From: Actinomycetota bacterium
Lineage (GTDB): Bacteria; Actinomycetota; Actinomycetes; S36-B12; FW305-bin1
DNA length: 64,000 nt
Assembly (NCBI GenBank): GCA_004297305.1
Contig: SCTR01000007.1
Coordinates: forward strand, 390,690 to 454,689
Direction of reading: 5' to 3'
A model generated the notes under the pieces. The model was given only the letters and a program-made list of their open reading frames with translations. It searched no databases and was not told where the DNA came from. This document shows positions 26,182 to 32,972 of the stretch, in pieces (the first letter of the stretch is position 1; each line of letters starts with the position of its first letter). Both the position numbers and the translations under genes were made by a program.

Positions 26182-26534
26182 GCCCGGACAGTCTGCTCGC
26201 CGTGGTCGATCGGTTCAGTGCGGCCTTCGATACGCAGGACGTCGACCGGATCATGGCGACGATGACGCCCGACTGCGTCTTCGAGAGCACCGCCCCACCC
26301 GACGGGCAGCGGCACGTCGGTCAGCGCGCCGTACGGGCGGCGCTAAGCGAGTTCTTCCAGCAGACCGCCGGCGCGCAGTTCCACACCGAAGACCGGTTCG
26401 GCAGCCAGGACCGGGTCGTCGTGTTGTGGCGCTACGACTGGGGCGGCGCCGATCCCGGGCACGTGCGGGGGGTCGACGTGTTTCGTGTCCGGGACGATCT
26501 GGTCTGGCAGAAGGCGTCGTACGTCAAGGGGTGA
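26178..26534 (+). CDS. SnoaL/NTF2-like protein
   Basis: A protein of 118 residues with the cone-shaped NTF2-like fold typical of SnoaL-like proteins: VVDRFSAAFDTQDVDRIMAT, MTPDCVFEST, a middle helix with RAALSEFFQ, and the strand end VRGVDVFRVRDDLVWQKASY. Family members are small isomerases, cyclases or ligand-binding proteins. The active-site residues cannot be assigned. It is translationally coupled to the cupin gene, so the two probably act in one small unit. Confidence 0.8.
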   Translation: MSPDSLLAVVDRFSAAFDTQDVDRIMATMTPDCVFESTAPPDGQRHVGQRAVRAALSEFFQQTAGAQFHTEDRFGSQDRVVVLWRYDWGGADPGHVRGVDVFRVRDDLVWQKASYVKG

Positions 26535-26545
26535 CGGCCGCGGCG

Positions 26546-27148
26546 TCATCGCGCGTAGTACTCGACGACCAGCTGCAAGTCACAGATGATGGGCACTTCG
26601 TCGCGGCGCGCATCTCGGAGGACCTGGGCGGTCAGCCCGTCCCGGTCGACGAGCAGATGGCCGGCCACCGTATCGACGTGGCGCCCTTCCCGCGCCGCCA
26701 CGAACACCGGCAGCTGCTGACTGGCGGCACGCACGCCGACGTGGTCGCCGTCCTGCAGCCGGAACGCCGGCCGGTCCACCCGGCTGCCGTTCACCAGGAT
26801 GTGGCCGTGGGACACCAGCTGGCGGGCCTGGTAGATCGACCGAGCGAATCCCGAGCGCAGGACGACGGCGTCCAGGCGTCGCTCCAGGTCGATCACCAGG
26901 TTGTCGCCGGTTCGTCCCGGTCGGCGAGCCGCGTCCTGGAAGGCACGCCGCAGCTGGCTCTCGGAGATGTAGTACTGCGCGCGTAGCCGCTGCTTCTCTC
27001 GCAGGTGCCGCCCGTACTCGGTGACGTTCTGACCGTTCTTGCCGTGGACGCCTGGACGGTAGGGGCGCTCGTCGAGCACCTTCTGCGCCTTGGGCGACAC
27101 CGCGATGCCCAACGCCCGACTGAGCTTCCCGACCGGCTTGTGCCGCAC
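26546..27148 (-). CDS. rpsD: Ribosomal protein uS4 paralogue without zinc/iron-sulfur cysteines (C-minus form)
   Basis: A protein of 200 residues, the normal S4 length, with RPYRPGVHGKNGQNVTEYGR and an S4 RNA-binding domain (LDAVVLRSGFARSIYQARQL, VSHGHILVNGSRVDRPAF). C-plus S4 proteins carry four cysteines in the first 40 residues. Here the N-terminus is MRHKPVGKLSRALGIAVSPK and has none. The gene stands alone rather than in the ribosomal-protein operon, so it is probably an alternative S4. The GTG at 27148 has AGGAGG four bases upstream. An iron-box sequence lies in its promoter, which suggests expression under iron limitation. Confidence 0.88.
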   Translation of the reverse strand: MRHKPVGKLSRALGIAVSPKAQKVLDERPYRPGVHGKNGQNVTEYGRHLREKQRLRAQYYISESQLRRAFQDAARRPGRTGDNLVIDLERRLDAVVLRSGFARSIYQARQLVSHGHILVNGSRVDRPAFRLQDGDHVGVRAASQQLPVFVAAREGRHVDTVAGHLLVDRDGLTAQVLRDARRDEVPIICDLQLVVEYYAR

Positions 27149-27167
27149 GACTCCTCCTGAGACTAGA

Positions 27168-27186
27168 TCAGGGTAGCCTAACCTAT
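27168..27186. promoter_or_regulatory. Strong IdeR/DtxR iron box between rpsD paralogue and 27221 gene
   Basis: The 19 bases TCAGGGTAGCCTAACCTAT match the iron-box consensus TTAGGTTAGSCTAACCTAA at 16 of 19 positions. A further half-site, GCTGACCTGA, follows at 27187-27196. On the minus strand the box fills the spacer between a possible -35 (TTCAGG) and -10 (TACCCT), so a bound repressor would block rpsD. It also ends 35 bases before the divergent ATG at 27221. The IdeR protein itself is not in this window. Confidence 0.7.
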
Positions 27187-27220
27187 GCTGACCTGAACTG
27201 AGGCCGACAGAGGAGCCGGG

Positions 27221-27613
27221 ATGACCCCGCCAGCAGGAATCGAGCAGGCCACCGACCACCGGGTCCGCGATCGGCTCATCGAGGTCGGCCGCGGTGTACT
27301 GCGGGACAACAGCAGTGGCCTGCGAGCGATCGTGGGCGAGCAGGTCGTGGGGGTCGATCGGATCGAGATCGCGCACCGGCGGCTGGTTGCGCGGCACCGC
27401 CCCGAGTGGACGTGGCCCAACGACGAGCCGGACGCGGTCGGGGTGCTCGTGGCCCACCATCGCCCCACCGCGACGTTCGTCCGGCTGGTCGGCTGGTGGA
27501 CGCCCACGGTGACCTCGGCGCTCGCTCTCGACCTCGCCGCAGCGGCAGTGTGGGATCGGCACCGGCGGGTGGAACTGGACGACGACGAGGCGATCGCCGC
27601 TCTGCTGCAGTGA
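27221..27613 (+). CDS. Protein of unknown function, possibly iron-box controlled
   Basis: A 130-residue soluble protein, MTPPAGIEQATDHRVRDRLI, with mixed helix and strand content and no cysteines. I do not recognise the family. A TATGCT element at 27184-27189 may be its -10, overlapping the iron box, so it may be expressed together with the S4 paralogue. The middle contains many His and Trp residues (HRRLVARHRPEWTWPN), and the C-terminus is acidic. A role in iron or ribosome adaptation would be inference from position. Confidence 0.6.
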   Translation: MTPPAGIEQATDHRVRDRLIEVGRGVLRDNSSGLRAIVGEQVVGVDRIEIAHRRLVARHRPEWTWPNDEPDAVGVLVAHHRPTATFVRLVGWWTPTVTSALALDLAAAAVWDRHRRVELDDDEAIAALLQ

Positions 27614-27648
27614 CGTGATCGCCGTAGTGCCGCGGACCGCGACGCCCG

Positions 27649-27678
27649 TTGACACGTACAACCGTATGGTTGTACGTT
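27649..27678 (+). promoter_or_regulatory. arsR-type promoter with overlapping operator
   Basis: TTGACA (27649-27654) and TACGTT (27673-27678) form a -35/-10 pair with an 18-base spacer. The spacer holds CGTACAACC and GGTTGTACG (27655-27676), a perfect nine-base inverted repeat around GTAT. The predicted RNA start coincides with the GTG at 27685, so the transcript is leaderless. The arrangement implies that the ArsR protein represses its own promoter. Confidence 0.7.
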
Positions 27679-27684
27679 GACGGG

Positions 27685-28017
27685 GTGACCGAGCGGGACG
27701 AGGACCGGGCCGACGCCCTGTTCCACGCCCTCGCCGACCGCACCCGGCGCGACATCATGCGCCGCGTGCTCGCCGGTGAACGTTCGGTCTCCGCGATCGC
27801 GGCGAACTACGACATGAGTTTCGCCGCAGTACAGAAACACGTCGCCGTCCTGGAACGGGCCGGCCTGATCGTGAAACGACGTGTCGGGCGTGAAGCGCTG
27901 GCGTCCGGCGACATCGAAGCGGTGCGTGCCGTCGCCTCGATGCTGCTGGAGATCGAGCAGGTGTGGCGTGGCCGCATCGCCCGGATCGACGAGTTCCTCG
28001 CGGCCGACCAGACCTGA
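27685..28017 (+). CDS. ArsR-family transcriptional regulator
   Basis: A protein of 110 residues, from VTERDEDRADALFHALADRT, with the ArsR winged helix (RRDIMRRVLAGERSVSAIAA, FAAVQKHVAVLERAGLIVKR). No cysteine metal site is present. This matches the SdpR/PF01022-type regulators that pair with SRPBCC proteins and respond to non-metal signals. I placed the start at the GTG 27685 because the promoter's predicted start point falls on it; an upstream TTG is part of the -35 element. It forms an operon with the SRPBCC gene 21 bases on. Confidence 0.88.
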   Translation: MTERDEDRADALFHALADRTRRDIMRRVLAGERSVSAIAANYDMSFAAVQKHVAVLERAGLIVKRRVGREALASGDIEAVRAVASMLLEIEQVWRGRIARIDEFLAADQT

Positions 28018-28038
28018 CCTACTGAAGGAGAACCGGCA

Positions 28039-28524
28039 ATGCCTGTCGTCGACGTCCAGAAGGACCACACGAACCTGACGCTGACCATCACCGCCGACTT
28101 CGCTGCGCCGATCGAGCGGGTGTGGCAGATCTACGCCGATCCCCGCCAACTCGAACGCGTCTGGGGCCCGCCGACCCACCCGGCGACGTTCGTCGAGCAT
28201 GCGCTCGTCCCTGGTAGCCACGTGACCTACTACATGACCGGCCCGGACGGCGAGCGGTTCGGCGGCTGGTGGGACGTCACCTCGGTCGACGAACCCCACG
28301 GTTTCGCCTTCCGCGACGGATTCGCCGACGCCGACCTCAAGCCGCTGGACTCGATGCCGGTCTCGACCAACGAGTACCGATTCACCAGCACCGCCAACGG
28401 AACTCGAGCGGTCTACACCAGTCGGTACGAGACGGCCGAAGCATTGCAGCAGGTGCTCGACATGGGTATGGAGGAAGGCGCCACCACAGCGATCAACCAG
28501 ATCGACGGTTTCCTCGCCGCCTGA
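28039..28524 (+). CDS. SRPBCC (AHSA1-like) protein
   Basis: A protein of 161 residues with the START/Bet v1-like fold: LTLTITADFAAPIERVWQIY, ADPRQLERVWGPP, GGWWDVTSVDEPHGFAFRDG and a C-terminal helix with VLDMGMEEGATTAINQID. AHSA1-like proteins of this size bind hydrophobic ligands and are very often encoded right after an ArsR regulator, as here. AAGGAG lies before the ATG. The ligand is unknown. The pair is probably a ligand-responsive unit. Confidence 0.9.
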   Translation: MPVVDVQKDHTNLTLTITADFAAPIERVWQIYADPRQLERVWGPPTHPATFVEHALVPGSHVTYYMTGPDGERFGGWWDVTSVDEPHGFAFRDGFADADLKPLDSMPVSTNEYRFTSTANGTRAVYTSRYETAEALQQVLDMGMEEGATTAINQIDGFLAA

Positions 28525-28541
28525 GCGGCAAGGAAACGCGG

Positions 28542-28946
28542 TCAGAGCTGATTGACGCGGATCAGGTTGCCCGCCGGGTCACGGAACGCGCAATCGCGGA
28601 CCCCGTAGTCCTGGTCGGTCGGCTCCTGGACGACGTCGACACCACCGGCTTGCAACCGTTCGAACAGCCCGTCGAGGTCGTCGGTCGCGAGAGTCACGGT
28701 GGTGTAGACGCCCTTGGCGATGAGGGTCAGGACCGTCTCGCGCTCCTCATCGCTGATGCCCGGGTCGACCGCCGGCGGGTGCAGCACGATCGACGTCGGC
28801 TGCCCGGGCGGCCCGACGGTGATCCAGCGCATGTCCTGGTAGCCCACGTCCTGGCGAACGTCGAAGCCGAGCAGATCGCGATAGAAGCCGAGCGCTGCTT
28901 CGGCGTCGGTGTGCGGCAGGAACGCGTAGTGAATGGTGAGAGTCAT
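28542..28946 (-). CDS. VOC-superfamily (glyoxalase-like) protein
   Basis: A 134-residue single-chain VOC protein: MTLTIHYAFLPHTDAEAALG, FYRDLLGFDVRQDVGYQDM, and the second module VYTTVTLATDDLDGLFERLQ with CAFRDPAGNLIRVNQL. The fold binds a divalent metal in glyoxalases, dioxygenases and fosfomycin-type resistance proteins; metal ligands here are only partly clear. It lies six bases after the stop of the AraC-type gene and follows it on the same strand, so the regulator and this gene form an operon. Confidence 0.85.
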   Translation of the reverse strand: MTLTIHYAFLPHTDAEAALGFYRDLLGFDVRQDVGYQDMRWITVGPPGQPTSIVLHPPAVDPGISDEERETVLTLIAKGVYTTVTLATDDLDGLFERLQAGGVDVVQEPTDQDYGVRDCAFRDPAGNLIRVNQL

Positions 28947-28951
28947 GCCGG

Positions 28952-29389
28952 TCACGCTAGGGCCGCGACCTCCGCCGGTGCTTCTCGATTCCTGACCGGT
29001 CTGGTGACCTGGCGGGCCAGGCACGGCGGGATGCCCTCGACCGAACGGGACGGGTCCTGACGGTAGGCGCTGGGCGAGACGCCGACGAGTTCACAGAAGC
29101 GTGTGCTGAACGTACCGAGCGACGAGAAACCGACCGCGAAGCAGATCTCGGTGACCGTCTGATCACCCCGCCGCAGCAACGTCATCGCGCGCTCGATCCG
29201 CCTGGTCATCAGGTACGAGTACGGCGATTCGCCGTAGACACGACGGAACTCGCGACTGAGATAACCGGCGGACAGATGCGCGCCACGAGCGAGGTCCTCG
29301 ACGTTCAGCGGCTGCGCGAACTCCCTGTCGATGCGGTCGCGCACCCGGCGAATGACGACGATCTGGCGCCGCCCGGCCGCGCTTGTCAC
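28952..29389 (-). CDS. AraC-family transcriptional regulator (DNA-binding domain only)
   Basis: A 145-residue protein consisting mainly of an AraC double helix-turn-helix: QPLNVEDLARGAHLSAGYLS, REFRRVYGESPYSYLMTRRI, and TVTEICFAVGFSSLGTFSTR. There is no N-terminal sensor domain, and a C-terminal tail of about 35 residues (ending EVAALA) is unlike the usual end. It starts at a GTG. It is followed immediately by the VOC gene, a frequent pairing in actinomycetes, suggesting local control. Confidence 0.88.
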   Translation of the reverse strand: MTSAAGRRQIVVIRRVRDRIDREFAQPLNVEDLARGAHLSAGYLSREFRRVYGESPYSYLMTRRIERAMTLLRRGDQTVTEICFAVGFSSLGTFSTRFCELVGVSPSAYRQDPSRSVEGIPPCLARQVTRPVRNREAPAEVAALA

Positions 29390-29429
29390 GCGCTCATCCT
29401 GCCCTCGCTCATCTGGCTAGCTCGCATGG

Positions 29430-29666
29430 CTACGGTCGACCGCGGGGCGTCGAGGATCCCCTAGTGTCCACGTCGACATCGGGCTCGGTGGCGGCGTCCA
29501 CGGGGCTCGGCGGTGCAGGCCTGCCAGCACTCGCCCGCGCCTCCGCCAGGGCGGCCACGATGTAGGCGTCGTCGATCAGGGTGCCCGCGACGTCGTACTG
29601 CGGATCGGCATCAAGGTCGATGTCAGGACCGGGCTCGATCACGTACTGCTTGCTGCCGTCGCGCAT
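29430..29666 (-). CDS. Small acidic protein, unknown (78 residues)
   Basis: MRDGSKQYVIEPGPDIDLDA with a good ribosome site (GGGAG seven bases before the ATG). The middle segment DDAYIVAALAEARASAGRP forms one helix, and the rest is Asp/Pro-rich and probably disordered. The size and the helix are compatible with an antitoxin or regulator fragment, but no partner toxin is adjacent. I do not recognise a family. Confidence 0.5.
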   Translation of the reverse strand: MRDGSKQYVIEPGPDIDLDADPQYDVAGTLIDDAYIVAALAEARASAGRPAPPSPVDAATEPDVDVDTRGSSTPRGRP

Positions 29667-29804
29667 CGCCGTCTCCCATCACGCGTCCACCTGCCGCCCG
29701 TGACGGTACCGGCGTCTGTCGTTCGTCGGTCCGGAGTTTGACGGCGACGCCGATCCTCGTCTCCGTGATTGACCATCCCCATAAGTGGGAGACATATTCC
29801 GGTT

Positions 29805-30389
29805 ATGCGTAGTGACGGACCAGCGCTGCTCCCGGTGTTCCGGTCGCAGCATCAGGCGGAACTACTGATGTGGCTCTTGCTCCACCCCGATCAGGAATAT
29901 GGCGTCAGCGACCTGGCGGAGCGGCTCGACGTGCCGCTGTCCACGCTGCACCGTGAGGTGGTCCGCCTGGACGCCGCCGGCCTCGTCACCAGTCGAGCCT
30001 TGGGCCGCAACAGGCTCATCCGGGCCAACACCGAGCATCCGGCCGCCGGAGCGCTCACTCAACTGCTGCAAATCACCTTCGGTCCCCGAGCCGTGATCGC
30101 GGAGGAGTTTGCGATCCCTGGGGCGAAGCAGGTGCTGATTTTCGGATCGTGGGCGGCCCGATACGAGGGCCAAGTGGGACCTCCGCCGCACGACGTCGAC
30201 GTGCTGGTGGTCGGCAAGATCGACCGTGCTCAGCTCTACGACGCCGCCGACCGGGCCCAGGCCCGCCTCGGCTTGGAGGTGAACCCCGTGATTCGCTCCG
30301 CCGCGCAGTGGCAGGACGCCGCCGACGCCTTGATCGCGCAGATCAAGGCGTCGCCCTACACGGTGGTGTCGGACTCCAGTGAGCGCTGA
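29805..30389 (+). CDS. Winged-helix/nucleotidyltransferase (MNT-type) fusion
   Basis: A 194-residue protein. Residues about 8-85 are an ArsR-like winged helix (QHQAELLMWLLLHPDQEYGV, LDVPLSTLHREVVRLDAAG). Residues about 100-150 are a minimal nucleotidyltransferase with FGSWAARYEGQVGPPPHDVD, i.e. the GS and D-x-D catalytic motifs. MNT proteins are the antitoxin partners of HEPN toxins in many genomes; the toxin gene after it is broken. A TTGACC/CATATT promoter with an 18-base spacer predicts an RNA start at the ATG 29805, hence a leaderless message, so I prefer this start over one 12 codons upstream. Confidence 0.85.
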   Translation: MRSDGPALLPVFRSQHQAELLMWLLLHPDQEYGVSDLAERLDVPLSTLHREVVRLDAAGLVTSRALGRNRLIRANTEHPAAGALTQLLQITFGPRAVIAEEFAIPGAKQVLIFGSWAARYEGQVGPPPHDVDVLVVGKIDRAQLYDAADRAQARLGLEVNPVIRSAAQWQDAADALIAQIKASPYTVVSDSSER

Positions 30390-30630
30390 CAGCTCTGCTG
30401 GCTCAGCAGGGCTTGCGTCCTACGACGAAGGGCGGCCACCACGCGGTCGACTAGGCAGCTCGGACGCAGTTCGGAGCGGGGTTTCGACAGTTCAGTGCGC
30501 TGCGCCGAAGGCGCAACGAACTGGAGTACCCAGAGCGACCCGGCAACGACGCGACCACCGACGAAGCCACCGAGGCCGTCGAGAACGCCCCGAGCGATCA
30601 TCACTCGCTCATTCGTTCCCTCCTGCTCTC
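30383..30630 (+). pseudogene. Remnant of HEPN-domain gene (SAV_6107-like), N-terminus lost, nonsense and frameshift
   Basis: Read in one frame from 30383 this gives ALTALLAQQGLRPTTKGGHH, AVD, an in-frame TAG at 30437-30439, then AARTQFGAGFRQFSALRRRR and NELEYPERPGNDATTDEATE. The RRRRN core is the HEPN RNase-like signature, and GLRPTTKGGHHAV is typical of the SAV_6107 group. About 50-60 N-terminal residues are missing because the frame opens at the MNT stop. Near 30589 a frame change would restore ENARAIITRSFVPS. The gene is therefore dead: it carries a truncation, a stop codon and a frameshift. Confidence 0.75.
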
Positions 30631-30720
30631 GCCATGTCTCGTCTTGGCCGTTCGGCCGGCCTGCTCCCACCTACCCGGCTGCTCGGCCACACCCGCGGCG
30701 CGGGCGTCCACGGCTAGCCT

Positions 30721-31005
30721 GTGACCGTGCGGGACGCGATGCAGTTGATGGAGGACCTTGCCGAAGCGGCCCCGCCTTGCTTCGACGCGCGAGTAGCTGG
30801 GTTCGTTGACGCGGCCTGCTGGGGCGGAGGGCCCCTGACCGCAGCCGAGGTGACGCTGTACGCCGCGACGGAGGCCTCCTACCAGCGGCCGGCCGATTTG
30901 CTTGCCGACGTCCAGCGGATCTGGCGCGACGGTCACCTCGATCCGAAGGACACCGAGATGCTCCGTGGCTACGTCGACCGCATCCCGGTGGCGTCGACCG
31001 CCTGA
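30721..31005 (+). CDS. Small protein of unknown function (94 residues)
   Basis: The GTG at 30721 begins MTVRDAMQLMEDLAEAAPPC. The protein is mainly helical (VTLYAATEASYQRPADLLAD, IWRDGHLDPKDTEMLRGYVD) with two cysteines and no membrane segment. I do not recognise it. It lies within the variable island between the broken HEPN gene and the toxin-antitoxin pair, and has normal codon use for the genome. Confidence 0.5.
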   Translation: MTVRDAMQLMEDLAEAAPPCFDARVAGFVDAACWGGGPLTAAEVTLYAATEASYQRPADLLADVQRIWRDGHLDPKDTEMLRGYVDRIPVASTA

Positions 31006-31224
31006 ACGTCCGCTAGTGACGTGCGGCCGCTTCATCCGCTAACGTCCGCGAATCGGGCGGCAGGGGGTCGTCCACTGGGGGCCCAGGGGGGTCACATCGG
31101 CGATCGCCGACATCGGAGTAGCCGGGACGTTCAGCCGGCGGCAGCCACAAGCTCGGCATCCCGACAGATGGCGCCCGTAGGCTGCTCAGAACAATGTGTT
31201 CGCTGGGAAGATCGGAGGTCGATC

Positions 31225-32352
31225 GTGGCTCGCGCGCCGATCAACCCGGCTGCTCTCACTTGGGCACGTGAGGTCAGCAGCGTCACGCCGGAAGAGTTGG
31301 CGAAGGCACTCAACGTTAAGCCCGGTAGGGTTGCCGAGTTCGAGGGCGGTGGCGCCCTTCCGACTTTTCGTCAGCTTGCCCTCATCGCGACAAAGCTCGA
31401 TCGGCCGCTGGGCTTCTTCTTCGCACCGGCACCAACTGCTCCAGACATTCCCGAGACGGCTGACTTCCGTGGCCGCGGCGCCGGGAAGCTGCCTGCGGAC
31501 TTGGCCAAGGAAATGCGACGGGCCGTCCAGCACCGAGACGTGATGCTGGATCTGGCTGAAGTCCCTATGCGTCAGGTCCCGGAAAGCGCGATCACATGGC
31601 AGACCGTGGCGGCACGCGCCGCCGATCTGCGCACAACCTTCGGCCTCACCGACGCGTTCATACCGCCGGAGTCCCAAAACAACCAGGTGTTCAACTTCTG
31701 GCGAGGCCTGCTGGAGGTGAACGGCATTTTGGTCTTCCAGGCTACGAGAATCTCCCTGAAGGCGTTCCGCGGGCTTTCGTTGCACCACAAAGATCTTCCG
31801 CTGATCCTCGTCAACGGTGCTGACAGTGCTATGGGTCGCACCTTCACGCTGTTCCACGAGGTCGCTCACCTGATTACCCGAACAAGCGGCCTGTGTGCGC
31901 TGCGCGAGTCCGTGGACGAGGAGGCGATCGCCAACAGCTTCGCGGCGAACTTCCTTATGCCGGAGTCCGCCGTCCAGGCACGGCTTAGCGATCGAGTTGA
32001 GCCCGCAGCCGCAGCGGAGCATCTCGCCCGCCACTTCAAGGTCAGCGTCCTGGCCGCAGGTGTCCGGCTTCGCCGACTAAAGATCATTAGTGAGAATGAC
32101 CTCCAAGCGATCCGCTCCGCCAGTGATGAGAACTGGGAGCAGGCCCGCGAGGCGCAGAAGCAGAAGGATGGCTTCGTGCCGCCTTGGCGGCTGCGGTATC
32201 GCGACCTCGGACCGACTTACATTGGAGCTGTAGCGCAAGCTCTAGAGGATCGCCGTGTCGACATGGTCGACGCTACCTACCTGCTGAATGCACGCCTGCC
32301 GATGGTCGAACAGTTGCTCGACGAGTACTACCGGACGGGCGGCGCTGAGTGA
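31225..32352 (+). CDS. Xre-family HTH with ImmA/IrrE metallopeptidase domain (antitoxin-like)
   Basis: A protein of 375 residues. Residues 8-60 are a Cro/Xre-like helix-turn-helix (VTPEELAKALNVKPGRVAEF). Residues about 155-290 are an ImmA/IrrE (M78-like) domain with the zinc motif H211-E-x2-H215 in FTLFHEVAHLI. The C-terminal part is all-helical. Proteins with this layout are the antitoxin/regulator of DUF4411 toxins. GGAGG lies before the GTG at 31225. The stop overlaps the DUF4411 start (GTGA), so the two are translated together. Many codons end in A or T compared with the flanking genes, suggesting transfer. Confidence 0.9.
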   Translation: MARAPINPAALTWAREVSSVTPEELAKALNVKPGRVAEFEGGGALPTFRQLALIATKLDRPLGFFFAPAPTAPDIPETADFRGRGAGKLPADLAKEMRRAVQHRDVMLDLAEVPMRQVPESAITWQTVAARAADLRTTFGLTDAFIPPESQNNQVFNFWRGLLEVNGILVFQATRISLKAFRGLSLHHKDLPLILVNGADSAMGRTFTLFHEVAHLITRTSGLCALRESVDEEAIANSFAANFLMPESAVQARLSDRVEPAAAAEHLARHFKVSVLAAGVRLRRLKIISENDLQAIRSASDENWEQAREAQKQKDGFVPPWRLRYRDLGPTYIGAVAQALEDRRVDMVDATYLLNARLPMVEQLLDEYYRTGGAE

Positions 32353-32810
32353 CTTACACCCTCGACACGAACATCCTCATCGGTTTGGTGCGGCTTTATC
32401 CGCGCGACATCTTCCCGGCCATGTGGTCGAACATTGAATCGTCGGTGCAACAGGGCGACAGCTGCATCTGCGAGGCAATCCTCCGCGAGGTTCACCGGGG
32501 CGGGGACGACCTGCACAAATGGGCCAAGGACCTACCGGGGTTCGTATGTCCGGCGACCGATGAAGAGCTACTGTCTGTCGCGGAGATTGGCGTCGCCCAC
32601 CCGGACTGGGTGCAGGGTCAGCTAAACGAGGCCGACCCGTTCGTAATCGCCCACGCGAAGGCCGAGAAGTCAATCATTGTGACCGAGGAAAGCCGCAAGG
32701 GTCCCGGCAGCTTGGACAAGAACCTGAAGATCCCCAACGTCGCCGAGGAACACGGTGTCGAGACGGTGAAGTTTTTCGACTATGTGCGTGAGCGGGGATG
32801 GCGGTTCTGA
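32349..32810 (+). CDS. DUF4411-family (PIN-like) toxin
   Basis: A protein of 153 residues: TYTLDTNILIGLVRLYPRDI, GDSCICEAILREVHRGGDDL, HKWAKDL, NEADPFVIAHAKAEKSIIVT and EESRKG. The spaced acidic residues (Asp6 in LDTN, Glu in the EV/REV helix, Asp in EADPFVIA) form the PIN-domain RNase active site. DUF4411 proteins are toxins paired with Xre-ImmA/IrrE antitoxins, the gene directly upstream here. Likely action is RNA cleavage when released. The start GTG overlaps the antitoxin stop. Confidence 0.88.
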   Translation: MTYTLDTNILIGLVRLYPRDIFPAMWSNIESSVQQGDSCICEAILREVHRGGDDLHKWAKDLPGFVCPATDEELLSVAEIGVAHPDWVQGQLNEADPFVIAHAKAEKSIIVTEESRKGPGSLDKNLKIPNVAEEHGVETVKFFDYVRERGWRF

Positions 32811-32972
32811 CCGTCCACGGAGAAGCAGCAGGTGGTCGCGACACTCCGCGGCGATGTTCGTGCCTGCCCGGCCCTCCGACTCGGAGGCGAGTGACAAGCC
32901 GGGCTGTTCGACGCGGGCGCAGTGGTCTTGGATCGTCCTCACGGACAGCCCGAGGCGGCGACCACGACGCGC

